Source: Chania multitudinisentens RB-25 (lineage in GTDB: Bacteria; Pseudomonadota; Gammaproteobacteria; Enterobacterales; Enterobacteriaceae). Taken from it: 64,000 bases of DNA. Below, piece by piece: positions 52,983 to 61,630 of the stretch. The translations under genes and the position numbers were made by a program. Numbering within the stretch: position 1 is the first letter of the stretch; every line of letters begins with the position of its first letter. The notes beneath the pieces are model-generated. The model made no database searches and was not told the origin of the DNA. It saw nothing but the letters and a program-made list of their open reading frames with translations. Location: assembly GCF_000520015.2 (NCBI RefSeq), contig NZ_CP007044.2, forward strand, positions 186,001 to 250,000, in the 5' to 3' direction.

Positions 52983-54416
52983 ATGCGTTTTTCACGAATT
53001 GTCAGTGCATTGGCCTGTGCATTTATCCTTAATGTAAATGCGGCCCCGGTTGAAGATTACACACAATATCTGCCTGATGGGGCTAACCTTGCCCTGATCG
53101 TTCAGAAGATTGGCGCCACCACGCCAACCATTGATTATCATTCACAGCAAATGGCAATACCGGCCAGTACTCAGAAAGTGCTGACAGCGCTGGCAGCCTT
53201 ATTACAACTCGGGCCTGATTATCGCTTTACCACCACCTTGGAAAGCCAGGGCAACATCACAGATGGTGTGCTGCGCGGTAATCTGATCGCTCGTTTCAGC
53301 GGAGATCCAACGTTCAAACGTCAGAGCCTGCGCAACATGGTGGCAGTGCTGAAAAAACAAGGAGTGCGTGAGATCAGCGGCGATGTCCTGATCGATATCT
53401 CTGTATTTTCCAGCCACGATAAAGCTCCAGGCTGGCCCTGGAACGATCTGACGCAGTGTTTCAGTGCCCCGCCAGCAGCAGCGATTGTGGATCGCAACTG
53501 CTTTTCGGTCTCACTTTACAGTGCCCCAAACCCCGGCGAAATGGCTTTCATCCGTGTAGCATCGTTTTATCCGGTCAATATGTTCAGCCAGGTACGCACG
53601 CTGGCAAAGGGTTCCGCAGATGCACAATACTGTGAACTTGACGTAGTGCCGGGTGAACTCAACCGTTTTACACTGACCGGATGCCTGATGCAGCGCAGTG
53701 AACCTCTGCCTCTGGCTTTCGCTATTCAAGATGGTGCCAGTTACGCTGGCGCAATCCTGAAAGATGAACTGACGCAGGCAGGTATCCAGGTTAACGGCCA
53801 CCTGAAGCGCCAGACCGTACCTGGCATGACCGGAACGGTGATTGCCCAGACACAATCGGCACCGCTGCATGAATTGCTGAAAATCATGCTGAAAAAATCC
53901 GACAATATGATTGCTGATACCGTATTCCGCACCATTGGACATGAACGTTTTGGCGCACCCGGCACCTGGCGTTCAGGTGCTGACGCTGTGCGCCAGGTGT
54001 TGCGCCAAAAAGCCGGGGTGGATTTAGGTAACAGTATTGTGGTCGATGGCTCTGGCCTGTCACGCCATAATCTGTTAGCTCCCGCGACCATGATGCAGGC
54101 ACTGCAATATATTGCCCAACACGACAGCGAGCTAAACCTCATCTCGATGTTGCCATTGTCCGGCTACGACGGCACTTTGCGCTATCGTGGCGGGCTGCAT
54201 GAAGCGGGGGTTGATGGTAAAGTTTCCGCCAAAACTGGTGCATTGCAGGGGGTGTATAATTTAGCGGGCTTTATCACCACCGCCAGCGGCCAGCGTTATG
54301 CTTTCGTGCAATATCTGTCAGGTTACGCAGTGCCGCCGGAAGATCAGAAACAACGCCGCGCGCCGTTGGTCCGTTTCGAAAGCAGGCTGTATCGCGATAT
54401 TTATCAGAATAATTGA
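52983..54416 (+). CDS. dacB: D-alanyl-D-alanine carboxypeptidase/endopeptidase DacB (PBP4)
   Basis: A 477-residue class C penicillin-binding protein. The signal peptide (MRFSRIVSALACAFILNVNA) is followed by the active-site triad motifs SxxK (Ser62-Thr-Gln-Lys65), SDN in KKSDNMIAD, and KTG in SAKTGALQG. It trims and cleaves peptidoglycan cross-links in the periplasm. The ATG at 52983 gives a proper signal peptide; 37 extra codons upstream do not. pmrA follows 12 bp later. Confidence 0.96.
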   Translation: MRFSRIVSALACAFILNVNAAPVEDYTQYLPDGANLALIVQKIGATTPTIDYHSQQMAIPASTQKVLTALAALLQLGPDYRFTTTLESQGNITDGVLRGNLIARFSGDPTFKRQSLRNMVAVLKKQGVREISGDVLIDISVFSSHDKAPGWPWNDLTQCFSAPPAAAIVDRNCFSVSLYSAPNPGEMAFIRVASFYPVNMFSQVRTLAKGSADAQYCELDVVPGELNRFTLTGCLMQRSEPLPLAFAIQDGASYAGAILKDELTQAGIQVNGHLKRQTVPGMTGTVIAQTQSAPLHELLKIMLKKSDNMIADTVFRTIGHERFGAPGTWRSGADAVRQVLRQKAGVDLGNSIVVDGSGLSRHNLLAPATMMQALQYIAQHDSELNLISMLPLSGYDGTLRYRGGLHEAGVDGKVSAKTGALQGVYNLAGFITTASGQRYAFVQYLSGYAVPPEDQKQRRAPLVRFESRLYRDIYQNN

Positions 54417-54428
54417 GGAGCAATCAGC

Positions 54429-55091
54429 ATGAAGTTACTGATTGTTGAGGATGATGAGCTGTTGCAGCAAGGCCTGGCGTTGGCATTATCCAACGCAGGC
54501 TATGCCTGCGATTACGCTACCACGGCCTCTGAGGCCAGCAGCTTGCTCGTCACCAGCCAATACAGCATGGTGCTTCTGGATCTTGGCCTACCGGATCTTG
54601 ACGGTGCCAGCCTGCTGCGCCAGTGGCGCCGCCAGCACATCAGCATACCGGTACTGATCCTGACTGCGCGCGATGCCTTGGAAGATCGCGTTGATGGCCT
54701 GGATGCTGGTGCCGATGACTATCTGATCAAACCCTTTGCCTTGGCTGAACTGTTGGCACGGGTACGCGCGCTGATTCGCCGCTATCAAGGCCACAGCGAT
54801 AACCTGCTGCAACAGGATGACCTGACGCTCAATCTCTCCAGCCAACAAGTGTACCTGCAACAACAACCGGTGGATGTGACCCCGAAAGAGTTCGCCATTC
54901 TGTCACGCCTGATGATGCGCGCCGGCCAAACCGTTAATCGCGAGTTGTTGCAGCAAGACCTCTATACCTGGAATGATGATTTAGGCTCCAACACCCTCGA
55001 AGTTCATATGCACAATCTGCGCCGCAAACTGGGTAAAGATCGCATCCGCACCGTACGCGGCATCGGTTATCGCTTGGAACCTTCATCATGA
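54429..55091 (+). CDS. pmrA: Response regulator PmrA (BasR)
   Basis: A 220-residue OmpR-type regulator. The receiver domain has the acidic pocket EDDE (7-10), phospho-acceptor Asp51 and Lys in LIKPFAL; the winged helix spans about 125-220 (NTLEVHMHNLRRKLGK, VRGIGYRLE). It responds to iron, aluminium and low pH through PmrB and typically switches on lipid A modification genes giving polymyxin resistance. Placement behind dacB is the Yersinia/Serratia arrangement. It overlaps pmrB by 4 bp. Confidence 0.9.
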   Translation: MKLLIVEDDELLQQGLALALSNAGYACDYATTASEASSLLVTSQYSMVLLDLGLPDLDGASLLRQWRRQHISIPVLILTARDALEDRVDGLDAGADDYLIKPFALAELLARVRALIRRYQGHSDNLLQQDDLTLNLSSQQVYLQQQPVDVTPKEFAILSRLMMRAGQTVNRELLQQDLYTWNDDLGSNTLEVHMHNLRRKLGKDRIRTVRGIGYRLEPSS

Positions 55092-56152
55092 TCAGCATGC
55101 GCCGCCGTCTGCTGCTGATGCTGGCGCTGATCCTTCTGGTTACCCAGCTTATCAGTGCGTTTTGGTTATGGCATGAGAGCCAGGAACAAATCAGTTTCCT
55201 GGTAGACGAAACCTTATCGGCGAAAGTACGTAATGAGCGGGTCGATACCGAAATTGCTGAAGCGATTGCTTCATTGCTGGCCCCGTCGCTGATCATGATG
55301 CTTGTGACCCTGTTAGCCTCTTTCTGGGCTATCAGTTGGATTATCCGCCCGCTTAATCAGTTGCAGGAACGCTTAGAGAAACGCTCCGCGGATAATCTGA
55401 CGCCATTACCTGCCAGCAGCGACAGCCTGGAAATGATGGCGGTAACCAATGCGTTGAACCAACTGTTCTCTCGTCTCGATCACACCATTCAGCAAGAACG
55501 CCTGTTTACTGCCGATGCCGCCCATGAGTTGCGCACACCGTTGGCGGGTATTCGCCTGCATCTGGAACTGATGGAACAGCAAGGGATTAAAGAAAGTAAA
55601 ATCTTGATTACCCGCATCGACCAATTGATGTACGTCATCGAACAATTGTTGATGCTGGCGCGCGCCGGTCAGAATTTTGCCAGCGGCCATTATCAGCAGT
55701 TTGACTGGGTAGCCAACGTCATTACACCATTGCGGGAAGAGTTGGAGGAATTGGCTGCTCAACGCGGGCAAAAACTGCTGTGGCAGTTGCCTGCTCAGGC
55801 ATTCACGCATGGCGATCCGGTTCTGCTACGCCTAATGCTGCGTAATCTGGTAGAAAATGCCCACCGTTATGGCCCTAAAAACAGCACCATTCACGTTCAG
55901 CTCACACCACAGGATCGCGGGCAGCGCTTGCGGGTAATAGATGAAGGACCAGGCGTTAAACATGAGATGGCCGGAAAGCTGACGCAGGCATTTCGCCGGA
56001 TGGATCAGCGTTACGGCGGCAGTGGTCTTGGATTGAATATCGTGATCCGAATTATACAGCTGCATCAAGGGTATTTGACGCTGGAAAACCGTACCGATGC
56101 TAGCGGCCTGGATGCCCAATGCTGGATACCTGATAACGTATTGAGCCAATGA
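55088..56152 (+). CDS. pmrB: Sensor histidine kinase PmrB (BasS)
   Basis: A 354-residue sensor kinase. Membrane segment 1 (about 8-27) and 2 (about 63-84) enclose a short periplasmic loop with two ExxE motifs, E30-S-Q-E33 and E55-I-A-E58, the kind that bind Fe(III) in Salmonella PmrB. A HAMP region, His146 in the H-box AAHELRTPLAG, and the N (NLVENAHRYG) and G (DEGPGV, GGSGLGLNI) boxes follow. It phosphorylates PmrA. The stop overlaps the first base of the terminator stem. Confidence 0.9.
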   Translation: MISMRRRLLLMLALILLVTQLISAFWLWHESQEQISFLVDETLSAKVRNERVDTEIAEAIASLLAPSLIMMLVTLLASFWAISWIIRPLNQLQERLEKRSADNLTPLPASSDSLEMMAVTNALNQLFSRLDHTIQQERLFTADAAHELRTPLAGIRLHLELMEQQGIKESKILITRIDQLMYVIEQLLMLARAGQNFASGHYQQFDWVANVITPLREELEELAAQRGQKLLWQLPAQAFTHGDPVLLRLMLRNLVENAHRYGPKNSTIHVQLTPQDRGQRLRVIDEGPGVKHEMAGKLTQAFRRMDQRYGGSGLGLNIVIRIIQLHQGYLTLENRTDASGLDAQCWIPDNVLSQ

Positions 56153-56180
56153 AAAGGGCTTAGTATCACTAAGCCCTTTT
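56152..56180. terminator. Bidirectional terminator between pmrB and obgE
   Basis: A perfect 12-bp stem AAAAGGGCTTAG/CTAAGCCCTTTT with a 5-base TATCA loop, between convergent genes. Confidence 0.9.
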
Positions 56181-56205
56181 ATTCACTCTGATCATACTAA
56201 AGAAA

Positions 56206-57366
56206 TTATTTTTGATAGATGATTTCGACGCCTTCATCGTCATCTTCATCCCAATCGTCTTCCGCTTCAGCTTCCACCTCCGCGATTTGCTCACGATGGT
56301 AATCATCCCACATAAACTCGACTTTCTCTGGCGCACTTTCTTCAATCGCCATCGCTTTCGGTTGGGTATTGATAAAGTTCATCACGTCCCAACACAGCGC
56401 ATTAACTCCTGCACGGTTAGCGGCGGAGATCATATAGTACTTACCTTCCCAGCCCATGCCTTCTACAATCGCTTTGGCACGTTCAGCGGCTTCTTCCTCA
56501 TCCAGCAGGTCAACTTTATTGAATACTAACCAGCGCGGTTTTTGGGCCAGATTCTCGCTGTATTGATGCAGTTCATTGATGATGACCTTGGCATTCTCTA
56601 CTGGATCAGACTCATCTATCGGTGCAATGTCCACCAAATGCAGCAACACACGGCAACGCTCCAGGTGTTTAAGGAAGCGAATCCCCAGACCAGCCCCCTC
56701 TGAAGCACCTTCAATCAGCCCTGGGATATCGGCAACCACAAAGCTCTGCTCACTGTCCATACGCACCACGCCGAGGCTTGGCACCAAGGTAGTGAATGGA
56801 TAGTCCGCCACTTTAGGTTTGGCAGCCGATACCGCACGTATAAACGTCGATTTACCTGCGTTCGGCAGCCCCAGCATACCAACATCAGCCAGCAACAGCA
56901 GCTCCAGCAGGATGTCACGCGTTTCACCTTTAGTACCCAAAGTTTTCTGGCGTGGAGCACGGTTTACCGAGGATTTGAAACGGGTGTTGCCTAAGCCGTG
57001 CCAGCCGCCCTTTGCCACCATCAGACGCTGTTGATGGCGGGTCATATCACCCAGGATCTCGCCAGTGCCCTGATCTTGCACACGCGTTCCCACCGGCACT
57101 TTAATCACAATATCTTTACCGCGTTTACCCGTGCAGTCACGGCTCTGGCCGTTCTGACCACGCTCGGCACGGAAAGATTTTTCAAAGCGGTAATCAATCA
57201 GGGTATTCAGGTTTTCATCAGCCAACAGATAGACATCGCCACCATCGCCACCGTCACCACCGTCCGGCCCACCGTTCGGGATGTATTTTTCACGGCGGAA
57301 GCTGACGCAACCATTACCACCATCACCTGCAACGACCAGGATCGTCGCTTCATCTACAAACTTCAT
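56206..57366 (-). CDS. obgE: Ribosome-associated GTPase ObgE (CgtA)
   Basis: A 386-residue Obg GTPase. The glycine-rich Obg domain (GGPDGGDGGDGGDVYLL) is followed by the G domain with GLPNAGKST, DIPGL and NKVD, and a very acidic C-terminal tail (EAEAEDDWDEDDDEG). It acts in 50S assembly and the stringent response. It follows yhbE after 16 bp, as in E. coli. Confidence 0.97.
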   Translation of the reverse strand: MKFVDEATILVVAGDGGNGCVSFRREKYIPNGGPDGGDGGDGGDVYLLADENLNTLIDYRFEKSFRAERGQNGQSRDCTGKRGKDIVIKVPVGTRVQDQGTGEILGDMTRHQQRLMVAKGGWHGLGNTRFKSSVNRAPRQKTLGTKGETRDILLELLLLADVGMLGLPNAGKSTFIRAVSAAKPKVADYPFTTLVPSLGVVRMDSEQSFVVADIPGLIEGASEGAGLGIRFLKHLERCRVLLHLVDIAPIDESDPVENAKVIINELHQYSENLAQKPRWLVFNKVDLLDEEEAAERAKAIVEGMGWEGKYYMISAANRAGVNALCWDVMNFINTQPKAMAIEESAPEKVEFMWDDYHREQIAEVEAEAEDDWDEDDDEGVEIIYQK

Positions 57367-57382
57367 TTACCGTCTCCGTAAA

Positions 57383-58354
57383 TCATTCACCAGATTGCTT
57401 CAAAGAAGCCACCAGGTGGGGTTCTGCCCGTCGCGGCCACCAACGGTGACCAATTGCGGAAAACATGGCACCCGCAACCACCACGAAAGCCCCGATATAA
57501 CCGACAACATTCAATGTCGGGGCAGCGAATACCTGTGGCCATGCCAGCGCCAATAAATCTGAAAACAGCAGGGTGAACAGCGGAGTGAGCGTGACTAATG
57601 CGCTCACTTGCGCTGCCTGCCAACGTGCCATTGCCTCGGCCAATGCCCCATAGCCAATCAACGTGTTAGCGCCACAGAACAACAGACAAACCAGTTGCCA
57701 GTGGCTGAGTTGGAAAATCGCCTCTGGCTTAGCCAGCGGAAATAATGCAATCGCACATAAAGTGTACAACATGACCAGAATCTGGGACGAAGCTAATCGG
57801 CGTAACAACACTTTCTGAGCCACCCCATAGGTGATCCAGACCAAAGCTGCACACACGCCCAACAGAACACCAAGGGTGTAATCGGTCAGGCGAGTAAAAA
57901 TTTCAATGAGGCTGACGTTGAAAAACAGCACCAGCCCACAAATCAGCATTAATGCCCCGATCACCTGGGTGGTACGCATCCGTTCTTTCAGGATCAGTAC
58001 GCTGGCGAACATCATGCCAACGGGAGATAGCTGGCCAATCACCTGTGATGCCGTCGGGCTAAGGTATTGCAGTGAAGAACTGAAAAATACAAAGTTACCC
58101 AGCAACCCGGCCGTGGCAATAATGAGCAACAGCAGCCAGCGCGGCTGACGAAACATCTGCACTGGCGGTAAACGCCCGCGCACCGCCAGAATCATACCCA
58201 GGCCGATAGCCGCCATGGTAAAGCGATACCAGACGATGGTAAACGGCTCCATCACCTGTAAAACTTCCTTCATCGCAATCGGTAATGCTCCCCAACAAAC
58301 TGCGGTGGTGAGTGCCAGGAAAATACCCATACCTGCCTGCTGTTTTGTTTCCAT
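57383..58354 (-). CDS. yhbE: EamA-family inner-membrane transporter YhbE
   Basis: A 323-residue DMT/EamA protein with about 10 membrane segments, closely matching E. coli YhbE (YLSPTASQVIGQLSPVGMM, GYGALAEAMARWQAAQVSA). The substrate is unknown. The ATG at 58354 is preceded by AGGAAAA; a TTG 15 bp upstream is an alternative. It lies between rpmA and obgE. Confidence 0.93.
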   Translation of the reverse strand: METKQQAGMGIFLALTTAVCWGALPIAMKEVLQVMEPFTIVWYRFTMAAIGLGMILAVRGRLPPVQMFRQPRWLLLLIIATAGLLGNFVFFSSSLQYLSPTASQVIGQLSPVGMMFASVLILKERMRTTQVIGALMLICGLVLFFNVSLIEIFTRLTDYTLGVLLGVCAALVWITYGVAQKVLLRRLASSQILVMLYTLCAIALFPLAKPEAIFQLSHWQLVCLLFCGANTLIGYGALAEAMARWQAAQVSALVTLTPLFTLLFSDLLALAWPQVFAAPTLNVVGYIGAFVVVAGAMFSAIGHRWWPRRAEPHLVASLKQSGE

Positions 58355-58408
58355 TTTTCCTAATGCCAACGCATCTGCGGCTTAAAGTAGGGTAGGTATA
58401 AATGTAAA

Positions 58409-58434
58409 AAGCCCCGCAATGAATTGCGGGGCTT
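58409..58434 (-). terminator. Terminator after rpmA
   Basis: An 11-bp stem AAGCCCCGCAA/TTGCGGGGCTT with a TGAA loop and T-rich flank on the minus strand, 27 bp past the rpmA stop. Some readthrough would supply yhbE-obgE. Confidence 0.85.
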
Positions 58435-58460
58435 ACATCTATTTCGTCAGGCTCGAAAAA

Positions 58461-58718
58461 TTATTCAGCTTCGATGCTGATGAATTTACGATTGCTCGGG
58501 CCTTTAACTTCGAATTTGACTTTACCGTCTTTCAAAGCAAACAGAGTGTGGTCTTTGCCGCAACCCACGTTAGTACCCGCGTGGAATTTAGTGCCGCGCT
58601 GACGAACGATGATGCTGCCTGCCAGTACTGCTTCGCCGCCAAAGCGTTTCACGCCCAGACGTTTAGCTTCTGAATCGCGGCCGTTACGAGTCGAGCCGCC
58701 AGCTTTTTTGTGTGCCAT
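58461..58718 (-). CDS. rpmA: 50S ribosomal protein L27
   Basis: An 85-residue L27 with the flexible N-terminus MAHKKAGGSTRNGRDSEAKR that reaches the peptidyl-transferase centre. It starts 17 bp after rplU, the usual two-gene operon. Confidence 0.98.
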   Translation of the reverse strand: MAHKKAGGSTRNGRDSEAKRLGVKRFGGEAVLAGSIIVRQRGTKFHAGTNVGCGKDHTLFALKDGKVKFEVKGPSNRKFISIEAE

Positions 58719-58735
58719 TAATCCGCTCTCCTAAC

Positions 58736-59047
58736 TTAAGCGCTGATGCCGGTGATTTTAACGTCAGTGAACCACTGACGGTGGCCCTGCTGCTTACGGT
58801 AGTGCTTACGACGGCGGAACTTAACAATCTTAATTTTCTCGCCACGACCGTGAGCAACGACTTCAGCTTTGATCTTACCGCCATCGACGAAAGGAACGCC
58901 GATTTTGATATCTTCGCCATTGGCGATCATCAGTATCTGGTCAAACTCAACCGCTTCACCAGTTGCGATGTCCAGCTTTTCCAAGCGAACGGTTTGACCT
59001 TCGCTTACTCGGTGTTGTTTACCACCACTTTGGAAAACCGCGTACAT
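58736..59047 (-). CDS. rplU: 50S ribosomal protein L21
   Basis: A 103-residue L21 (MYAVFQSGGKQHRVSEGQ, KFRRRKHYRKQQGHRQWFT). GGAG precedes the ATG at 59047; a longer frame upstream has no homology. The divergent ispB shares the 269-bp promoter region. Confidence 0.98.
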   Translation of the reverse strand: MYAVFQSGGKQHRVSEGQTVRLEKLDIATGEAVEFDQILMIANGEDIKIGVPFVDGGKIKAEVVAHGRGEKIKIVKFRRRKHYRKQQGHRQWFTDVKITGISA

Positions 59048-59316
59048 ATAAAACTCCGCTTTCCGCGTACCCAACTGTTTAGTACAGAGCACGCTATAAA
59101 TATTCACAATAGGGCGCGAATTCTACGCAATAATCCCCCCTATGACAAGAGCTGAATAGGGCTGGAAGATGAAAAAAGAAGAAAAAAAGCACAGTTTCTT
59201 TCATGGCGTTTATCTGAAACGTTTTTCAAGTACAATCATGAAACAGTTACCGTCATACTATCGATATGCGCAGCGATATCATCGCGGTTGAAAAGAGACA
59301 CAGCTGAAAAAATATA

Positions 59317-60288
59317 ATGAACCTAGAACAAATTACTGAATTAACCGCACAAGATATGGCGGCCGTGAACGCAACAATTCTCGAACAGTTGAGTTCCGAT
59401 GTCACACTCATCAATCAACTTGGCTACTACATTATCAGCGGTGGTGGTAAGCGTATTCGCCCGATGATTGCCGTTCTTGCAGCACGGGCGTTGCACTATC
59501 AGGGGGATAAACACATCACCGTGGCAGCCCTGATCGAATTCATCCATACCGCCACCCTGTTGCACGATGACGTAGTGGATGAGTCTGATATGCGCCGTGG
59601 TAAAGCTACGGCCAATGCAGCCTTTGGCAACGCCGCCAGCGTGCTGGTTGGTGACTTCATCTATACCCGCGCCTTTCAGATGATGACCAGTCTGGAATCA
59701 TTGCGCGTGCTGGCAGTGATGTCTGAGGCCGTCAACGTAATTGCCGAAGGCGAAGTGTTGCAGCTGATGAATGTGCGTGATCCTGACATCACAGAAGAAA
59801 ATTACATGCGGGTGATCTACAGTAAAACAGCCCGTTTATTTGAAGCAGCAGCTCAATCAACGGCCATTCTTTCTGGCGCCAATGAAGCCGAGGAAAAAGC
59901 ACTACAGGACTACGGCCGCTACCTGGGTACTGCTTTCCAGTTGATCGACGACCTGCTTGATTACAGTGCTGACGGGGCCACTCTAGGCAAAAATACCGGT
60001 GATGATCTCAATGAAGGCAAACCTACGTTACCTCTCTTGCATGCCATGCACCATGGTGATGCAGAACAGTCTGCGATGATCCGCAAAGCCATTGAACAGG
60101 GAAATGGCCGCCATCTGTTAGAACCGGTTTTGGCTGCCATGCAGGCGTGTGGTTCTTTGAGCTACACCCGCCAGCGTGCTGAAGAAGAGGCAGATAAGGC
60201 GATCAGCGCATTACACGTATTACCCAAATCCCCACATCGTACAGCACTGGAAGCCTTAGCACATTTGGCGGTTCAGCGTGATTTTTAA
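59317..60288 (+). CDS. ispB: Octaprenyl diphosphate synthase
   Basis: A 323-residue trans-prenyltransferase with both Asp-rich motifs, LLHDDVVDESDMRRG and LIDDLLDY. It makes the C40 side chain of ubiquinone and menaquinone, which links it to the ubiTUV genes elsewhere in the window. It is divergent from rplU, the conserved arrangement. Confidence 0.97.
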   Translation: MNLEQITELTAQDMAAVNATILEQLSSDVTLINQLGYYIISGGGKRIRPMIAVLAARALHYQGDKHITVAALIEFIHTATLLHDDVVDESDMRRGKATANAAFGNAASVLVGDFIYTRAFQMMTSLESLRVLAVMSEAVNVIAEGEVLQLMNVRDPDITEENYMRVIYSKTARLFEAAAQSTAILSGANEAEEKALQDYGRYLGTAFQLIDDLLDYSADGATLGKNTGDDLNEGKPTLPLLHAMHHGDAEQSAMIRKAIEQGNGRHLLEPVLAAMQACGSLSYTRQRAEEEADKAISALHVLPKSPHRTALEALAHLAVQRDF

Positions 60289-60315
60289 GAAATCATAATT
60301 TCTTAAAATTCAAGC

Positions 60316-60336
60316 AGGCCTGTATATTACAGGCCT
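60316..60336 (+). terminator. ispB terminator
   Basis: A perfect 9-bp stem AGGCCTGTA/TACAGGCCT with a TAT loop followed by ATTAATTTTC, 27 bp past the stop. Confidence 0.75.
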
Positions 60337-60540
60337 ATTAATTTTCTGCATTAATCCGTTCCAATAGACGAATAAGTAATGCCCATCCGTTAGCCATGTC
60401 ATTCCTATTACGGTTACTGAAACAAGAAAATGATGAGGTAGCACACTCAAGGGGGGCTTATTGACCTCAAGCGAGGTAAAACAGGGAGCACGCAGAAAGC
60501 GATGTTCTGTACTACGCCATACTGGGGTGCCATCACCGCA

Positions 60541-60903
60541 TTATGGATTATTTTGTCCGGCAATCCACGCCAACAAACCACCGACACCTTCACGCATCAG
60601 AAATGCCATCACCATTGCTCGCTCACTGTCTGACAGGTGGTAATAATATTCAATCCAGACGGCTAACAGTTCCTGACGCTCCACATCATAGACTGCCGGC
60701 TCCTCTCGCAATATCAACACATTTCTGACGTTGGCTGGCAAGCTGTCGATATGATATTCCAGCGCCTTTCCCTGAACGCCCTTGCGGCGGCGGCTGACCC
60801 AGCCTTCGCGCCGTGCCATTAAATTGATTCCCTGTGTTGAGGAAGGTAATCCTGTGATGCCTGTAAGCTCCTTGGCGGCAAACCACTCGTTTTTCATAGC
60901 CAT
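60541..60903 (-). CDS. Mu repressor-like DNA-binding protein
   Basis: A 120-residue protein. The N-terminal segment EWFAAKELTGITGLPSSTQG, the ARREGWVSRRRKGVQGKALEYH wing and the SLP end match the Mu-type helix-turn-helix found in phage Mu repressor c and transposase A. The C-terminal part (LSDSERAMVMAFLMREGVGGLLAW) resembles the helical region of Mu c rather than any transposase catalytic domain. It is divergent from the Ner-like sfsB, as c and ner are in Mu. ATG codons at 60906, 60903 and 60897 are all possible starts, with AGAG just upstream. The function is presumably regulatory and is not known to me. Confidence 0.7.
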   Translation of the reverse strand: MAMKNEWFAAKELTGITGLPSSTQGINLMARREGWVSRRRKGVQGKALEYHIDSLPANVRNVLILREEPAVYDVERQELLAVWIEYYYHLSDSERAMVMAFLMREGVGGLLAWIAGQNNP

Positions 60904-60937
60904 CATCTCTGGACAATAGTGTAGCAAAGCCGACTTT

Positions 60938-60990
60938 TTCAGAAACCATAAGGTGTTTTTTAGAAACTTAATGGTATTCTAATTTCTGAA
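60938..60990. promoter_or_regulatory. Symmetric operator-like sequence between the Mu-like gene pair
   Basis: TTCAGAAA (60938-60945) and TTTCTGAA (60983-60990) are exact inverted copies; inside them ACCAT and ATGGT are again inverted, and TAGAAAC in the centre repeats the AGAAAC block. It lies in the 176-bp space between divergent starts. Binding by the Mu-like protein or by SfsB is inferred. Confidence 0.45.
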
Positions 60991-61079
60991 TAAGCGTTTC
61001 ATGTTGTTCAAACGATTAATTCTGACCTGTTAGTTATACCACTAACAGAACTTTCTCTAATCAAAAAAGGAATGTAAAC

Positions 61080-61340
61080 ATGAATTCACGGAATCCAGAC
61101 TGGCACCCAGCAGATGTCATCGCAGCGTTGAAGAAGAGAGGAACAACATTGGCAGCGGTCTCACGCGAAGCAGGATTAAGCTCATCCACGCTGGCCAACG
61201 CGCTTTCACGCCCCTGGCCAAAAGGAGAATGGTTGATTGCCGACGCATTGAATGTTCACCCAGCAGAAATTTGGCCAAGCCGGTATTTTGATCCGCATAC
61301 ACACCGTCTACTGGATAGAAAAAGCCGTATCAAACCATGA
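61080..61340 (+). CDS. sfsB: Ner-like DNA-binding protein SfsB (Nlp)
   Basis: An 86-residue protein matching E. coli SfsB/Nlp (DWHPADVIAALKKRGTTLAAVSREAGLSSSTLANALSRPWPKGEWLIA), a homologue of the Ner regulators of Mu-like phages. In E. coli it stimulates maltose-related genes. It lies after ispB as in E. coli, but here a Mu repressor-like gene is inserted between them. AGGAATG precedes the ATG. Confidence 0.92.
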   Translation: MNSRNPDWHPADVIAALKKRGTTLAAVSREAGLSSSTLANALSRPWPKGEWLIADALNVHPAEIWPSRYFDPHTHRLLDRKSRIKP

Positions 61341-61352
61341 GACGCATTAAAA

Positions 61353-61376
61353 ACCGCCGGAGCACAGCCCGGCGGT
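61353..61376. terminator. Hairpin after sfsB
   Basis: An 8-bp stem ACCGCCGG/CCGGCGGT with an 8-base loop, 12 bp past the sfsB stop. No clear T-run follows. The rest of 61377-61585 holds nothing I can assign. Confidence 0.5.
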
Positions 61377-61586
61377 AATGGTACGGGCATTGCCCGTTAT
61401 GAGAGAGGCTATTCAGTGTTTGCCCATTTTCTCAGGGCATCCGGTGAAATTCTGAGTGGATGATACATACGGTCGTTCGGCGTTTATGTATTAATTTAAT
61501 CAATGACTCTCTTTCTGATGATTCAGGACCGAGCGTTTCGCAGATGCTCAGCGTTTGCGTTTAGATTTCGATATGAGAACAGTGGG

Positions 61587-61613
61587 GGCAGCCACCAAGC
61601 TTTCACGGCTGCC
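61587..61613 (-). terminator. Weak hairpin after the autotransporter gene
   Basis: A 7-bp stem GGCAGCC/GGCTGCC with a 13-base loop, 18 bp past the autotransporter stop on the minus strand. Confidence 0.4.
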
Positions 61614-61630
61614 ACACCTTTCTTCATCGT

